From an uncultured Gemmatimonadales bacterium (GTDB taxonomy: Bacteria; Gemmatimonadota; Gemmatimonadetes; Palauibacterales; Palauibacteraceae), in assembly GCA_947259585.1 (NCBI GenBank), contig CAMYMV010000008.1:62001-126000 (forward strand): a stretch of DNA of 64,000 nt, in the 5' to 3' direction. Numbering within the stretch: position 1 is the stretch's first letter; every line of letters begins with the position of its first letter. A program made the position numbers and the translations under genes. Positions 7,482 to 15,915 of this stretch are shown here, piece after piece. The notes beneath the pieces were generated by a model. That model saw only the letters and a list, made by a program, of their open reading frames with translations. It was not told the origin of the DNA and did no database searches.

Positions 7482-8081
7482 ATGAGTGACGGTCTGGTCT
7501 ACATCTACGCCGACGAATCCTGCCTGGGCAACCAGTTCGAGGGAGGTAACCCTGGGGCCGCCGCCGGGATGATCGAACAGTTCGACCCGCGCAGAGGATG
7601 GCGGAGGAAGGACTATTACCAGTTCGACCCCTCCACCACGAACAACCGCATGGCGCTCACCTCCGGCGCCCTGGGGCTGGCGGCACTCACCCGGCCGTGC
7701 GATGTCATCTTCACGACCGACAGCCGGTACCTGGTCTCCGGTATGAAGGAATGGGTACACGGTTGGGCTGCCCGCGGTTGGCGGCGGAAGGGCGGCGCGA
7801 TCGAGAACCTCGACCTATGGCGTCGCCTCGTCGAGGAGGCTCGCCGGCACCGGGTGGAATGGAGATGGGAGCGCGGTCATGCCGGTCACACAAAGAACGA
7901 ATACGCGAACATGCTGGCGGTTCGGGCGGCGACGGAGGCCAAGAGCTCCGGTGGGCTGCGGGAGTCGGGATTCGAGGGCTGGCTGGAGGCGGAGATGGAG
8001 AGGGGACGCCATCTGGACTACCTGGACCTACCTCCGGAGGAGCCGTTCCGCCCCGATGCTCCGCCGCCGGCCGGCGGCTGA
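7482..8081 (+). CDS. RNase H-like protein with altered active site
   Basis: The protein of 199 residues has the RNase HI fold pattern: first strand with D11 (IYADES), the T-N-N-R-M segment, T-T-D80-S-R-Y-L, the G-W helix region, G-H-A-G-H and a closing N-E-Y-A-N. In E. coli RNase HI the four metal ligands are D10, E48, D70 and D134. Here the second position is A58 (N-R-M-A in place of N-R-M-E) and the fourth is N143, so only two of four ligands remain. The C-terminal 45 residues are acidic and proline-rich. It may be a binding protein, use another acidic residue such as E12, or belong to a divergent family. The ATG overlaps, on the other strand, the candidate carA ATG. It converges on secG. 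Confidence 0.78.
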   Translation: MSDGLVYIYADESCLGNQFEGGNPGAAAGMIEQFDPRRGWRRKDYYQFDPSTTNNRMALTSGALGLAALTRPCDVIFTTDSRYLVSGMKEWVHGWAARGWRRKGGAIENLDLWRRLVEEARRHRVEWRWERGHAGHTKNEYANMLAVRAATEAKSSGGLRESGFEGWLEAEMERGRHLDYLDLPPEEPFRPDAPPPAGG

Positions 8082-8085
8082 AGGG

Positions 8086-8514
8086 TCAGCCGCCAGACCC
8101 GTCCTCGCTGCCGGCATCGCCTCCGTCCCCCGGGCCGTCCTCGCCTGCGCCCGCACCACCCTCGGCTCCTTCCGCATCGCCTGCACCCTCAACCTCGCTC
8201 TGTAGGACCGAAGCAGGCGCTTCCGGAGCCGCTCCGCCGCCGAACTGACCTCTCAGGATGGACTCCGGTGTCGCCCCCTGGCGCGAGGAGAGGACGCTCA
8301 GCACCAAGGCCAAGAAGAAGTAGAGCCCTCCCCCGATCCAGGTGAGTTTCGTCAGGAGTGTCGCCGCCTGGCGCCCGCCGATGAAAGAATCGGTGGATGA
8401 GGATGCTCCGCCGAACGATGCCGCGAGTCCCCCACCCTTCCCCGCCTGCAGGAGGATGATCAGGATCAGCATCAGGGCGATCAGACTGATGAGGATGACC
8501 AGAAACGTGAACAT
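8086..8514 (-). CDS. secG: preprotein translocase subunit SecG
   Basis: Small SecYEG subunit that aids SecA-driven export. It shows the two membrane helices expected (residues 3-22 and about 58-80) linked by the glycine-rich cytoplasmic loop, which contains the family motif Q-x-G-K-G-G-G-L-A-A-S-F-G-G. The 142-residue protein is longer than most SecG (75-120) because of a low-complexity Gly/Ala/Glu/Asp tail after residue 95. It lies 151 bases downstream of tpiA, as in many bacteria where secG follows the glycolytic operon. Confidence 0.93.
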   Translation of the reverse strand: MFTFLVILISLIALMLILIILLQAGKGGGLAASFGGASSSTDSFIGGRQAATLLTKLTWIGGGLYFFLALVLSVLSSRQGATPESILRGQFGGGAAPEAPASVLQSEVEGAGDAEGAEGGAGAGEDGPGDGGDAGSEDGSGG

Positions 8515-8665
8515 GTGCTCGCCTGCCGGCCCCGCGGCCGAAAGAATGCCAGAAAATCAAAGGCGCGGCCGTCCGGCACGCGCCCGTCGTTCCAAACTCG
8601 TTGGCTCTAAGCCGCCGAAAAGCTAGAGCCTTCCTCGCGACGCAGCAACCGCCGGCACGCTCCGA

Positions 8666-9451
8666 TCAGCGGCCCGAGCCCGCCAGACAGATCCGGGCGA
8701 AGCTATCGGGGTCCAGGCTCGCGCCCCCCACCAACACCCCGTCTACACCGTCGGCCCCGAGTAGAGCCTCGATGTTGCCCGGCTTGACGCTTCCTCCGTA
8801 AAGAATCTTGGCCGTCGCCGCCGGCTCGTCGCCGGCTCGGCGCGAAAGCACCTCCCTGATCAGACCGTGCGCTTCCGCCGCGTCGCCTGGCGTGGCCGTC
8901 TCTCCCGTGCCTATCGCCCACACCGGCTCGTAAGCCAGCACCTTGTCGTTCCACGGCCCGCACCCGGACGATTCCAGCACGTCGAGCGCGGTCTCCACCT
9001 GCCGGCTCAGAACCTCCTCGAGAAGACCGCCGCGGCGCTCCTCCAGCGTCTCGCCCACGCAGAGGATTGGCCGCAGACCGGCCTCCAGGAGACGGCTCAG
9101 CTTGATCCCTACAGTCGCATCGTGATCGCCGAAATCGCGCCGCCTCTCGGAATGTCCTGCCAGGCCCCAGCCGATCTCCGCCTCCGCTGCCATCGCCGCG
9201 GATACGGCGCCGGTGCAGGCACCTTCGACCTCGGTGTGCACATCCTGGATCCCGACTTCGAGATCCTCCCGGCCCGAGCGATCCGCCACGAACGCGGGGA
9301 TGCTGATGGCCGAGGGAAAGAACACCACGCTCCTGTCGGAGTGAGCCGGATACAGCGCCACGAAGCGATCCAGGAATACCCGCGTCGCCCCCGGCCCCTT
9401 GTACATCTTCCAGTTGGCCGCCAGCACCGGGCCTCGTAAGGCCTCGCTCAT
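8666..9451 (-). CDS. tpiA: triosephosphate isomerase
   Basis: Interconverts dihydroxyacetone phosphate and glyceraldehyde 3-phosphate in glycolysis. The catalytic set is complete: N13 and K15 in A-N-W-K-M, His in G-H-S-E-R-R, and Glu in A-Y-E-P-V-W-A-I-G-T-G, with the phosphate-binding L-Y-G-G-S-V and V-G-G-A-S-L motifs near the end. The 261-residue length is normal. It overlaps pgk by four bases, completing the gap-pgk-tpiA operon. Confidence 0.97.
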   Translation of the reverse strand: MSEALRGPVLAANWKMYKGPGATRVFLDRFVALYPAHSDRSVVFFPSAISIPAFVADRSGREDLEVGIQDVHTEVEGACTGAVSAAMAAEAEIGWGLAGHSERRRDFGDHDATVGIKLSRLLEAGLRPILCVGETLEERRGGLLEEVLSRQVETALDVLESSGCGPWNDKVLAYEPVWAIGTGETATPGDAAEAHGLIREVLSRRAGDEPAATAKILYGGSVKPGNIEALLGADGVDGVLVGGASLDPDSFARICLAGSGR

Positions 9452-10638
9452 GATCCCTCCAATGCATCGAGCCCGGGCAACGAGCCTTCCGCCAGATACT
9501 CGAGGGAGGCGCCGCCACCCGTCGAGACGTGAGACACGGCTGTGGCCAGTCCCGCCCGCCGGACTGCGGCCGCGGAGTCGCCGCCGCCGATCACGGTAAA
9601 CGCGCCTGCGGACGTCGCCGCAGCGGCAGCCGCCGCCAGCGCATTCGTTCCTTCGGCGAAGGCTTCCCGCTCGAAGAAGCCCATCGGTCCGTTCCAGAAG
9701 AAGGTGCGCGCGCTGGAGACGATCTCCCCGTACAGGTCGCGCGTCAGCGGACCGATATCGAGAGCCATCGTCCCGCTCGGCACCTCGGAAGGGACCACCA
9801 CCCGAGCCTCGGCCCCGGCCTCCGGCCCCGAGCTCACGACCAGGTCGACGGGCAGCAGGATCTTGGCGCCGGCCCGGTCGAGCAACGCGGCGGCCGTGTC
9901 CCGCGCGGTTTCCTCGACGAGCGAGTCGCCGAGATCTTCTCCTCTCGCGCTCAGGAAGGTGTTGGCCATCGCTCCGCCGATCAGGATCCGGTCGGCGCGG
10001 GAGAGGAACCCCTCGAGCAGGTCGATCTTGTCGGAGATCTTCGCGCCGCCGAGCGCGACGACGAACGGAGCCTCGGGGTTCCCCCGCAGGCGGCCGAGCG
10101 CCAACAGTTCCCGCTCGATCAAGAGTCCCGCCACGGCCGGGGAGAGCCAGCGGGTGACGCCGACGGTCGACGCGTGCGCTCGGTGCGTCGTTCCGAAGGC
10201 ATCGTTGACGAACAGGTCGCCGAGCTCCGCGAAGCGACGTGCCAGCTCTTCGTCGTTCCTGGTCTCACCCGGCAGGAAACGGGTGTTCTCCAACAGGAGT
10301 ATCTCCCCGTCCCGGAGGTTTCGGCTCGCTTCGACGGCCTCGCCGGAGTCCGCCGGTTCCGCGAACAGCACGGGGCGTCCGATCCCCTCGGCGAGGACGT
10401 CGACCACCGGAAGCAGCGAGTAGCGGGAGTCGGGGCTTCCACCGGGACGGCCGAGATGACTGAGCAGGACCGGCCGCGCACCCCGTTCTGCCAGGTAGTC
10501 CAGGGTGGGATAGCTAGCCTCGATCCGGGTCGAGTCCTGCACCCGTCCGTCGGCCAACGGCACGTTGTAGTCGACTCGCACGAGGGCGCGCTTGCCGGAG
10601 AGGTCGGCCGCACCCAGCTGCCGCAGAGAGCTCGTCAT
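9448..10638 (-). CDS. pgk: phosphoglycerate kinase
   Basis: Makes ATP from 1,3-bisphosphoglycerate in glycolysis. The 396-residue two-domain protein has the signature R-V-D-Y-N-V-P near residue 20, the S-H-L-G-R-P motif, the hinge and substrate arginines (E-N-T-R-F), the A-L-G-G-A-K-I-S-D-K block and the nucleotide-binding F-W-N-G-P-M-G and G-G-G-D-S motifs. It starts 33 bases after the gap stop and overlaps tpiA by four bases. Confidence 0.97.
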   Translation of the reverse strand: MTSSLRQLGAADLSGKRALVRVDYNVPLADGRVQDSTRIEASYPTLDYLAERGARPVLLSHLGRPGGSPDSRYSLLPVVDVLAEGIGRPVLFAEPADSGEAVEASRNLRDGEILLLENTRFLPGETRNDEELARRFAELGDLFVNDAFGTTHRAHASTVGVTRWLSPAVAGLLIERELLALGRLRGNPEAPFVVALGGAKISDKIDLLEGFLSRADRILIGGAMANTFLSARGEDLGDSLVEETARDTAAALLDRAGAKILLPVDLVVSSGPEAGAEARVVVPSEVPSGTMALDIGPLTRDLYGEIVSSARTFFWNGPMGFFEREAFAEGTNALAAAAAAATSAGAFTVIGGGDSAAAVRRAGLATAVSHVSTGGGASLEYLAEGSLPGLDALEGS

Positions 10639-10671
10639 GGTGACCTGTGCCCGCCGGATCCGACTCTCAGC

Positions 10672-11700
10672 TCAGACCCCCGACGTCGCGGGCAGCCGCG
10701 CGGCCACGAAGGACGCGAGGTCCAGGCTCCGGTTCGAGTACCCCCACTCGTTGTCGTACCAGGCGATGATCTTGACCATGCGGCCGTCCAGCACGGACGT
10801 GGCCAGGCTGTCCACGATCGAGCTCGCCGGGTTTCCGACGTAGTCGCTCGACACCAGGGGCTCGTCCGAGTACTCGAGAACCCCGGCGAGCTCCCCGGCG
10901 GCGGCGCTGCGGAAGGCCTCGTTCACCTCCTGGGTGTTGGTCTCTCTCTCCACCGTTGCCACGAGGTCGACGAGCGAGACGTTAGGGGTGGGCACGCGCA
11001 TCGCCATCCCGTCCACCTTGCCCTCGAGCTCCGGGAGAACGAGAGCGATTGCCCTCGCGGCTCCCGTCGTGGTGGGGATGATCGAAAGGGCGGCGGCCCG
11101 CGCTCGCCGCAGGTCCTTGTGCGGGAGGTCCAGGATCCGCTGGTCGTTGGTGTAGCTGTGGATCGTCGTCATCAGCCCGCGCTCGAAGCCGAAGTTCGCG
11201 TGCAGGACCTTGGCGACAGGGGCGACGCAGTTGGTCGTGCAGCTGGCGTTGGAGAGGACGCGGTGAGATGCGGGGTCGTAGTCTCCGCTGTTCACGCCCA
11301 GGACTATCGTGACGTCCGGTTTCTTCGCCGGGGCCGTGATAATGACCTTGTCGGCGCCGGCATCCAGGTGCTGAGCGGCTGCCTCGCGCGAGCGAAAGAA
11401 CCCGGTCGCCTCGATAACGATGTCCACGCCGAGCTCATTCCACGGCAGCTTCGACGGGTCGCGCTCCGAGAGGACTCGGACGGGCGCTCCGGAGATGTAC
11501 AGGAGGTCGCCCTCCGTGCGCACGTCGCCCGGGAAGATCCCGTGGACGGAATCGTACTTGAAAAGATGTGCGAGGGTCTCGGCGTCCGTGAGGTCGTTGA
11601 CGGCCACGAACTCCAGGTCTTCGGTCTTCCGGCCGATGGCGGCACGCAGGATGAGCCGTCCAATTCGTCCGAATCCGTTGATCGCCACGCGTGCGGCCAC
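10672..11700 (-). CDS. gap: glyceraldehyde-3-phosphate dehydrogenase (type I)
   Basis: Oxidises glyceraldehyde 3-phosphate with phosphate to 1,3-bisphosphoglycerate. The NAD-binding motif I-N-G-F-G-R-I-G-R is at residues 7-15, and the catalytic cysteine lies in S-N-A-S-C-T-T-N-C. The C-terminal motif [11 protein letters not shown] is also complete. The 342-residue length is usual. It is the first gene of the gap-pgk-tpiA operon. The region of about 90 bases upstream, after the comF stop at 11791, is the likely place for a promoter, though I could not identify clear boxes. Confidence 0.97.
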   Translation of the reverse strand: MAARVAINGFGRIGRLILRAAIGRKTEDLEFVAVNDLTDAETLAHLFKYDSVHGIFPGDVRTEGDLLYISGAPVRVLSERDPSKLPWNELGVDIVIEATGFFRSREAAAQHLDAGADKVIITAPAKKPDVTIVLGVNSGDYDPASHRVLSNASCTTNCVAPVAKVLHANFGFERGLMTTIHSYTNDQRILDLPHKDLRRARAAALSIIPTTTGAARAIALVLPELEGKVDGMAMRVPTPNVSLVDLVATVERETNTQEVNEAFRSAAAGELAGVLEYSDEPLVSSDYVGNPASSIVDSLATSVLDGRMVKIIAWYDNEWGYSNRSLDLASFVAARLPATSGV

Positions 11701-11790
11701 GGCGCGCTCCTTCTCGGTTGAGGCTGGCGAGTGGGCGAGGAGGGCCTTCCGGACGCACGCCCGGAGCCTCTCGCCGTTGAGAGGGATAAC

Positions 11791-12585
11791 CTACATGTGG
11801 GGCGACGAATCGCCAGATGGCTCGAACGTGCGCCAGGCGCGAGCAAAGCTGACGAGCCCGATCGGCTGCCACCCGGCCTCCGTCAGGGTCGCCGCACAGG
11901 CCGCAGCGGTCGCGCCCGTGGTGACGACATCGTCGACGAGAAGAACGGAGCGTCTATGCTCTCCCCCTCCGGCGCGAACGCTCGTCCGGAAGCTCCCCGG
12001 CGCGTTGGCCAGTCGGTCTCGACGCGGAAGATGAGCCTGCGACCGCCGGGCAATCCTGCGCTCCAGGAGCTCCGTGACGCGCGCGTCCAGCACATGGGAC
12101 AGCCCATCGGCGAGCAGACGCGCCTGGTTGAATCCCCTCTCCCGGCGTCGGGCGGGTGTGATCGGAACCGGAGCCAGGAGCACTTCGTCCGCCGGCACGC
12201 CGGCCCGGCGAAGGAGGTTTTGCGCCGGATCCGAGAGGGCCCTCCCCATCGGGACGGCTAGGGCCGTCCAGCCTGCGTACTTGAGTTCGCGAACGAGCCT
12301 GGCGGCGTTCCCTTTCATCGGACAGACCGCTTCGGCTCTCATCGATTCCAGCGGCCAGGCGGCGCAGGCCGCGCAGCCGTTGTTCTCCGCGGGTGTGAGG
12401 CGGGTGGCACCGCAGCGGTGGCAGCGTGGAGGCAGTATTCGCGGCAGGCGATGCCAACACGGTGCGCACACCGGAGCCATGCCCGCCTCCACCGTGCACG
12501 AGCAAAGGACACACGAGGGCGGCAGCAGCAGATCGAAGGCTCGGGCGGCCAGCCGGGGAAACGCTTGCACGTCCGTCGGCGACAT
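11791..12585 (-). CDS. comF: ComF family phosphoribosyltransferase-like protein
   Basis: ComF proteins act in DNA uptake in competent bacteria, but many occur in species with no known competence. The 264-residue protein has an N-terminal zinc-finger-like region with paired cysteines (CVLC, CAPC, CHRC, CAAC). It is followed by a phosphoribosyltransferase fold ending in the PRPP-binding loop V-L-L-V-D-D-V-V-T-T-G-A-T. The R-x-R-G-F-N-Q motif, typical of ComF, is present in the middle. It starts 15 bases after aroE. No other competence genes are visible in the window. Confidence 0.9.
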   Translation of the reverse strand: MSPTDVQAFPRLAARAFDLLLPPSCVLCSCTVEAGMAPVCAPCWHRLPRILPPRCHRCGATRLTPAENNGCAACAAWPLESMRAEAVCPMKGNAARLVRELKYAGWTALAVPMGRALSDPAQNLLRRAGVPADEVLLAPVPITPARRRERGFNQARLLADGLSHVLDARVTELLERRIARRSQAHLPRRDRLANAPGSFRTSVRAGGGEHRRSVLLVDDVVTTGATAAACAATLTEAGWQPIGLVSFARAWRTFEPSGDSSPHM

Positions 12586-12600
12586 CAGGGTGCAGGCCGG

Positions 12601-13431
12601 CTAACCGACGAGCGCCGCGAGCGCCGCCTCGCGCATAGGGCCGGCCGGCGGTTCGACACCGAGCCAGTTGAGGACGCTCATCCGAGCCTGCTCCACGAGC
12701 ATCTCCAGGCCGTCGCTCGCCGCCAGGCCGGAGGTCCTCGCGTGCCTGGTCCATGCCGTCCCTTCGCGGCCGTACACACAGTCGAACGCCGCGGTCGTCT
12801 CGAGGCGTGACAGGTCCAACGGCAGGGGATCGGAGGCTCGCAGTCCCAGAGAGGTCGCGTTTATCACGAGGTCATAACGACCGGCGGCCTCACCCGCGTC
12901 TCGGAGGATTCGGGCCTGCAAGGCCGCCAGCTCGAGCTCGTCCAGCATTCCCTCTGCCTCGAGCCGAGTCCGATTCAGGACGTCGGCGGACGCGGCGGAC
13001 GCCTCATCGAGTCCGATCAGAACGGCTCTCGCGGCGCCACCCGCGCCCAGGACCAGCGTCCGCGCCCCTTCCAGGCCGGTGCCGGCGTCCTTCAGCAGCT
13101 TCCGGACCGAGCGGAGGAAGCCTCCGATGTCGGTGTTGTCCCCCACCAGCGATCCGTCGCTAGCTCCCCAGAAGCAGTTGCACGCCCCGCTGCGGCCGAC
13201 GGAAGAGGTGGACACGTCCAGCAGAGAGGCGGCACGCCGCTTGTGCGGCAGAGTGACGTTTCCGCCACCGCCATCGGCGATCCGGCGCATGGCATCGGAC
13301 AGCTCGAGGTCAGTGACAGAGGTGGCCGTGTAATCGGCAGAGACGCGGAGAGCTTTGAACGCCGCCCCGTACATCGCCGGGGCCGGGGAGTGGCTGACCG
13401 GACAGCCGAGCAGGACATACCCGGCCTTCAC
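12601..13431 (-). CDS. aroE: shikimate dehydrogenase
   Basis: Reduces 3-dehydroshikimate to shikimate with NADPH in the aromatic amino acid pathway. The longest frame starts at 13683 but its first 84 codons overlie the upstream phosphatase gene and have shadow composition. The GTG at 13431 shares a GTGA overlap with that gene's stop and gives a normal 276-residue enzyme. The shikimate site is seen in S-H-S-P and N-V-T-L-P-H-K (catalytic lysine), and in G-D-N-T-D (catalytic aspartate). The NADP-binding G-A-G-G-A-A and N-R-T motifs follow. It is tightly coupled to the upstream tyrosine phosphatase gene. Confidence 0.95.
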   Translation of the reverse strand: MKAGYVLLGCPVSHSPAPAMYGAAFKALRVSADYTATSVTDLELSDAMRRIADGGGGNVTLPHKRRAASLLDVSTSSVGRSGACNCFWGASDGSLVGDNTDIGGFLRSVRKLLKDAGTGLEGARTLVLGAGGAARAVLIGLDEASAASADVLNRTRLEAEGMLDELELAALQARILRDAGEAAGRYDLVINATSLGLRASDPLPLDLSRLETTAAFDCVYGREGTAWTRHARTSGLAASDGLEMLVEQARMSVLNWLGVEPPAGPMREAALAALVG

Positions 13432-13931
13432 CGCGCGTCTGAAGAAGCGTCGATCCCGGGCGATTCGAGGAAGGCCGTGATGGATGCCTCGATCAGCTGG
13501 TAGGCTTCCTCGTAGCGGTCGGTCCAGCCGCCGAAGGGATCCGGAACCGATGCGCCCCTTCTGGCGTCCTGCTCGGGCAGGTAATCGGTGATCAGCCGGC
13601 AGGGTACCGCAGGCGCGATGCTCTCGGCGACGTCCAGATGGACGCGATCCATCGCGAGGATGAGATCGAAGCCGCTCGCCCACTCCGGCGTGAACTGCCG
13701 GGCGCTGTGGGCTCCCAGGTCGAGACCGTGGGCTCTCGCGACGATCTCGGATCCCTCGGAGGCGGGGGCGCTCTCGAGCGCGGCGATGCCGGCCGAGCCG
13801 AACTCGAGCTCCAGGCCGATCCTGCCGGCGGCGTCACGAGCGATCACCTCGGCCAGCGGGCTTCGGCACGTGTTGCCGGTGCAGAGGAAGAGGACATGCC
13901 GCACGCCGCGTAAGCCGGAGGCTTCGCTCAC
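13428..13931 (-). CDS. low-molecular-weight protein-tyrosine/arginine phosphatase
   Basis: Phosphatase of 167 residues. The P-loop C-T-G-N-T-C-R-S-P (C-x5-R, with C near residue 17) and the general-acid D-P-F motif near residue 131 are both present. The second P-loop residue is Thr (CTGNTCR); in the YwlE branch this residue marks arginine phosphatases, whereas Ile is usual in tyrosine phosphatases, so a protein-arginine phosphatase role is plausible. Its position directly after the TsaC-like gene, overlapping by four bases, is also common for YwlE-type genes. It overlaps aroE by four bases downstream. Confidence 0.88.
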   Translation of the reverse strand: MSEASGLRGVRHVLFLCTGNTCRSPLAEVIARDAAGRIGLELEFGSAGIAALESAPASEGSEIVARAHGLDLGAHSARQFTPEWASGFDLILAMDRVHLDVAESIAPAVPCRLITDYLPEQDARRGASVPDPFGGWTDRYEEAYQLIEASITAFLESPGIDASSDAR

Positions 13932-14497
13932 AGGGTCTCTCCGAGGCAGCGGGCGATCCGACGTCGATCGATCGGCCCGCTCCTGAGGATCTCCGTTGCC
14001 TTCTCTCGCACCGAGACGACGGTGGAAGAGGCGGAAGCTGGAAGCGATCCGGCAGCGAGGAAGGTGGTCGGCCGGGAGGGCTCGGGCATGGCTTCCAGCG
14101 CTTCACGGACACGGCGGGGCCTGGTCGCTGGCGGCTTTCCCACGAGGTTCAGGCTCGTGGAGGTCATCAGCGATCGCCAGCGGCCGAGAACGACGAGCAG
14201 GATCGGGTGGCCATCGACCCGGACGGCGAGCCCGGCGTCGGATCCGTCATCCAGAATGAGCGTCAAGGGCCCGGGCCAGAACTCCGTGGCCAGCTTGTCG
14301 GCCCGCTCGTCCCACGCGAGCGCCGGACATTCCGCCCGCAGCACCTCCACACCCGGAGTCAGCCGGATCAGGGGCATGCCACCCGGCCGGCCCTTGAGGA
14401 TCCCTCCTTCCGCGAGCGTCTCGACGGCCGCCGACACGCCGGGTTCCCAGACCAGCGGATTTCGCGGGTCGAGCCGGACCTCTCGGTACTCCTTCAA
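13928..14497 (-). CDS. TsaC/YrdC/Sua5-type protein lacking its N-terminal core segment
   Basis: TsaC makes threonylcarbamoyl-AMP for the t6A modification of tRNA. This 189-residue ORF aligns by eye to the family from K-G-R-P (residues 35-38) onward, including P-L-I-R-L, F-W-P-G-P-L-T-L-I-L and the S-T-S-x-N block. Normally a helix ending in G-G-I/L is followed by the strand and loop Y/F-P-T-[DE]-T-V-Y-G-L-G and about 20 more residues before K-G-R-P. Here G-G-I (residues 31-33) runs straight into L-K-G-R-P, so about 30 residues are absent without loss of frame, with the junction near 14398. That segment forms part of the ATP/threonine pocket, so activity is doubtful. The gene still overlaps its neighbours by four bases on both sides. 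Confidence 0.8.
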   Translation of the reverse strand: MKEYREVRLDPRNPLVWEPGVSAAVETLAEGGILKGRPGGMPLIRLTPGVEVLRAECPALAWDERADKLATEFWPGPLTLILDDGSDAGLAVRVDGHPILLVVLGRWRSLMTSTSLNLVGKPPATRPRRVREALEAMPEPSRPTTFLAAGSLPASASSTVVSVREKATEILRSGPIDRRRIARCLGETL

Positions 14498-15885
14498 CGG
14501 AGCCGCTCCACCAGCTCACGAACGTGGCGAATCCGAACGAAGGCGGCGGCTTCGCCGTCCGCCGACCGCGAATCGTCTGCCTGCGGTCCCGAGCCCGGCG
14601 CGGGCGCGAATACTTCCGATATCCCGAGACGAGCGGCCTCCGAGAGCCGGCGGTCCAGGCTCGGAACGGCCCGGACTTCCCCTCCCAACCCGATCTCCCC
14701 GATGAACGCCCGGTTGCCGACCGGCCGGTCCAGCTCCGCCGACGCGAGCGCCGCCGCGACCGCAAGATCCGCTGCCGGGTCGAGCAACCGGAGCCCACCG
14801 ACGACGTTGATGAACACATCCCGCTCGAGAGCCGGGAGGCCGGCTCGCCGCTCCAGAACGGCGATCAGCAGGGCCAGCCGGCGCGGCGGGAAGCCGGTTG
14901 TCGTGCGCCGTGGCGTTCCCTGGCGACTGGCCGCAGTCAGGCATTGGACCTCGGCCAGAAGTGGACGGGTCCCCTGAAAGGTGACGGCGACGGCCGATCC
15001 GCTGAATTCGCCCACGCCGCTGAGGAAGACCTCCGACGGGTTCTCCACCGGAGCGAGACCTTCACCGGTCATGCGGAAAACCGCGACCTCGTCGACGCTG
15101 CCGAATCGGTTCTTGGTCGCCCGGAGGAGTCGATGCTCGTGGCTGCGGCTTCCCTCGAAGTGCAGCACGGCGTCGACCAGGTGCTCGAGGGTGCGGGGAC
15201 CCGCGAGAGCGCCGCCCTTCGTGACATGTCCGACGATCACGACCGGGGTGAGCGACGACTTGGCGTATTCCTGCAGCGCTGCCGCGCACTCTCGCACCTG
15301 GCTGATCGTCCCCGGAGCCGCGTCGCTCGTCGAGCTCGCCAGCGTCTGGATCGAGTCCACTCCGAGGAAGTCGGGCTTCGATGACTCTGCGGCACGGATC
15401 AGCTCTTCGACGTGCGTTGCGCCGAGAAAATCCACGTCAAGCGCCTCGGCGCTCACACGCTCGGCGCGCAGCCGCACCTGGGGCGCGGACTCCTCGCCCG
15501 AGGCGTAGAGCGCACTTCCGCCGGATCGCCGGATCGCCGCGGCGGCCTGCAGCAGCAGAGTGGATTTGCCGATGCCGGGCGGGCCGCCCAGCAGCACGAG
15601 CGATCCCGCCACCAGGCCGCCTCCGAGTACCAGGTCGAGCTCGCCGAGCCCGATGGTGAGGCGGGATGCGTCTGCGGCGGTCGTGTCACGGAGAGGCCGG
15701 GCGGCCGCTCGGGCGCTCGGGCGTCGCCGTCGGCCCCGCCTCGGACCCGCCGAGGCGGGGGCCTCGGCGAGCGTGTTCCAGTCTCCGCACGCGGGACAGC
15801 GGCCCTCCCAGCGAAGGCTCTCGTTGCCGCATGAGGTGCAGAAGAATCCGGCCGCGGCCGAACGGGCCTTACCGCCGGAGCTCAC
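14494..15885 (-). CDS. radA: DNA repair protein RadA
   Basis: RadA (Sms) is a DnaB-like helicase that helps branch migration during recombination. Of 463 residues, the first 40 hold the C4 zinc finger (C-T-S-C and C-P-A-C). The RecA-like ATPase follows, with Walker A G-P-P-G-I-G-K-S-T near residue 105 and the RadA-specific K-N-R-F-G motif. The C-terminal Lon-protease-like domain (from about 290) has no protease activity in this family. It starts 30 bases after dnaB and overlaps the TsaC-like gene by four bases. Confidence 0.96.
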   Translation of the reverse strand: MSSGGKARSAAAGFFCTSCGNESLRWEGRCPACGDWNTLAEAPASAGPRRGRRRRPSARAAARPLRDTTAADASRLTIGLGELDLVLGGGLVAGSLVLLGGPPGIGKSTLLLQAAAAIRRSGGSALYASGEESAPQVRLRAERVSAEALDVDFLGATHVEELIRAAESSKPDFLGVDSIQTLASSTSDAAPGTISQVRECAAALQEYAKSSLTPVVIVGHVTKGGALAGPRTLEHLVDAVLHFEGSRSHEHRLLRATKNRFGSVDEVAVFRMTGEGLAPVENPSEVFLSGVGEFSGSAVAVTFQGTRPLLAEVQCLTAASRQGTPRRTTTGFPPRRLALLIAVLERRAGLPALERDVFINVVGGLRLLDPAADLAVAAALASAELDRPVGNRAFIGEIGLGGEVRAVPSLDRRLSEAARLGISEVFAPAPGSGPQADDSRSADGEAAAFVRIRHVRELVERLR

Positions 15886-15915
15886 CGCTGCTGCACGCGT
15901 GGGGTTGCGTCGGGA

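Noticed and set aside
9529..11721. 730-codon plus-strand ORF
   Set aside because: It is the opposite-strand shadow of pgk and gap, long only because GC-rich codons avoid stops in this frame.
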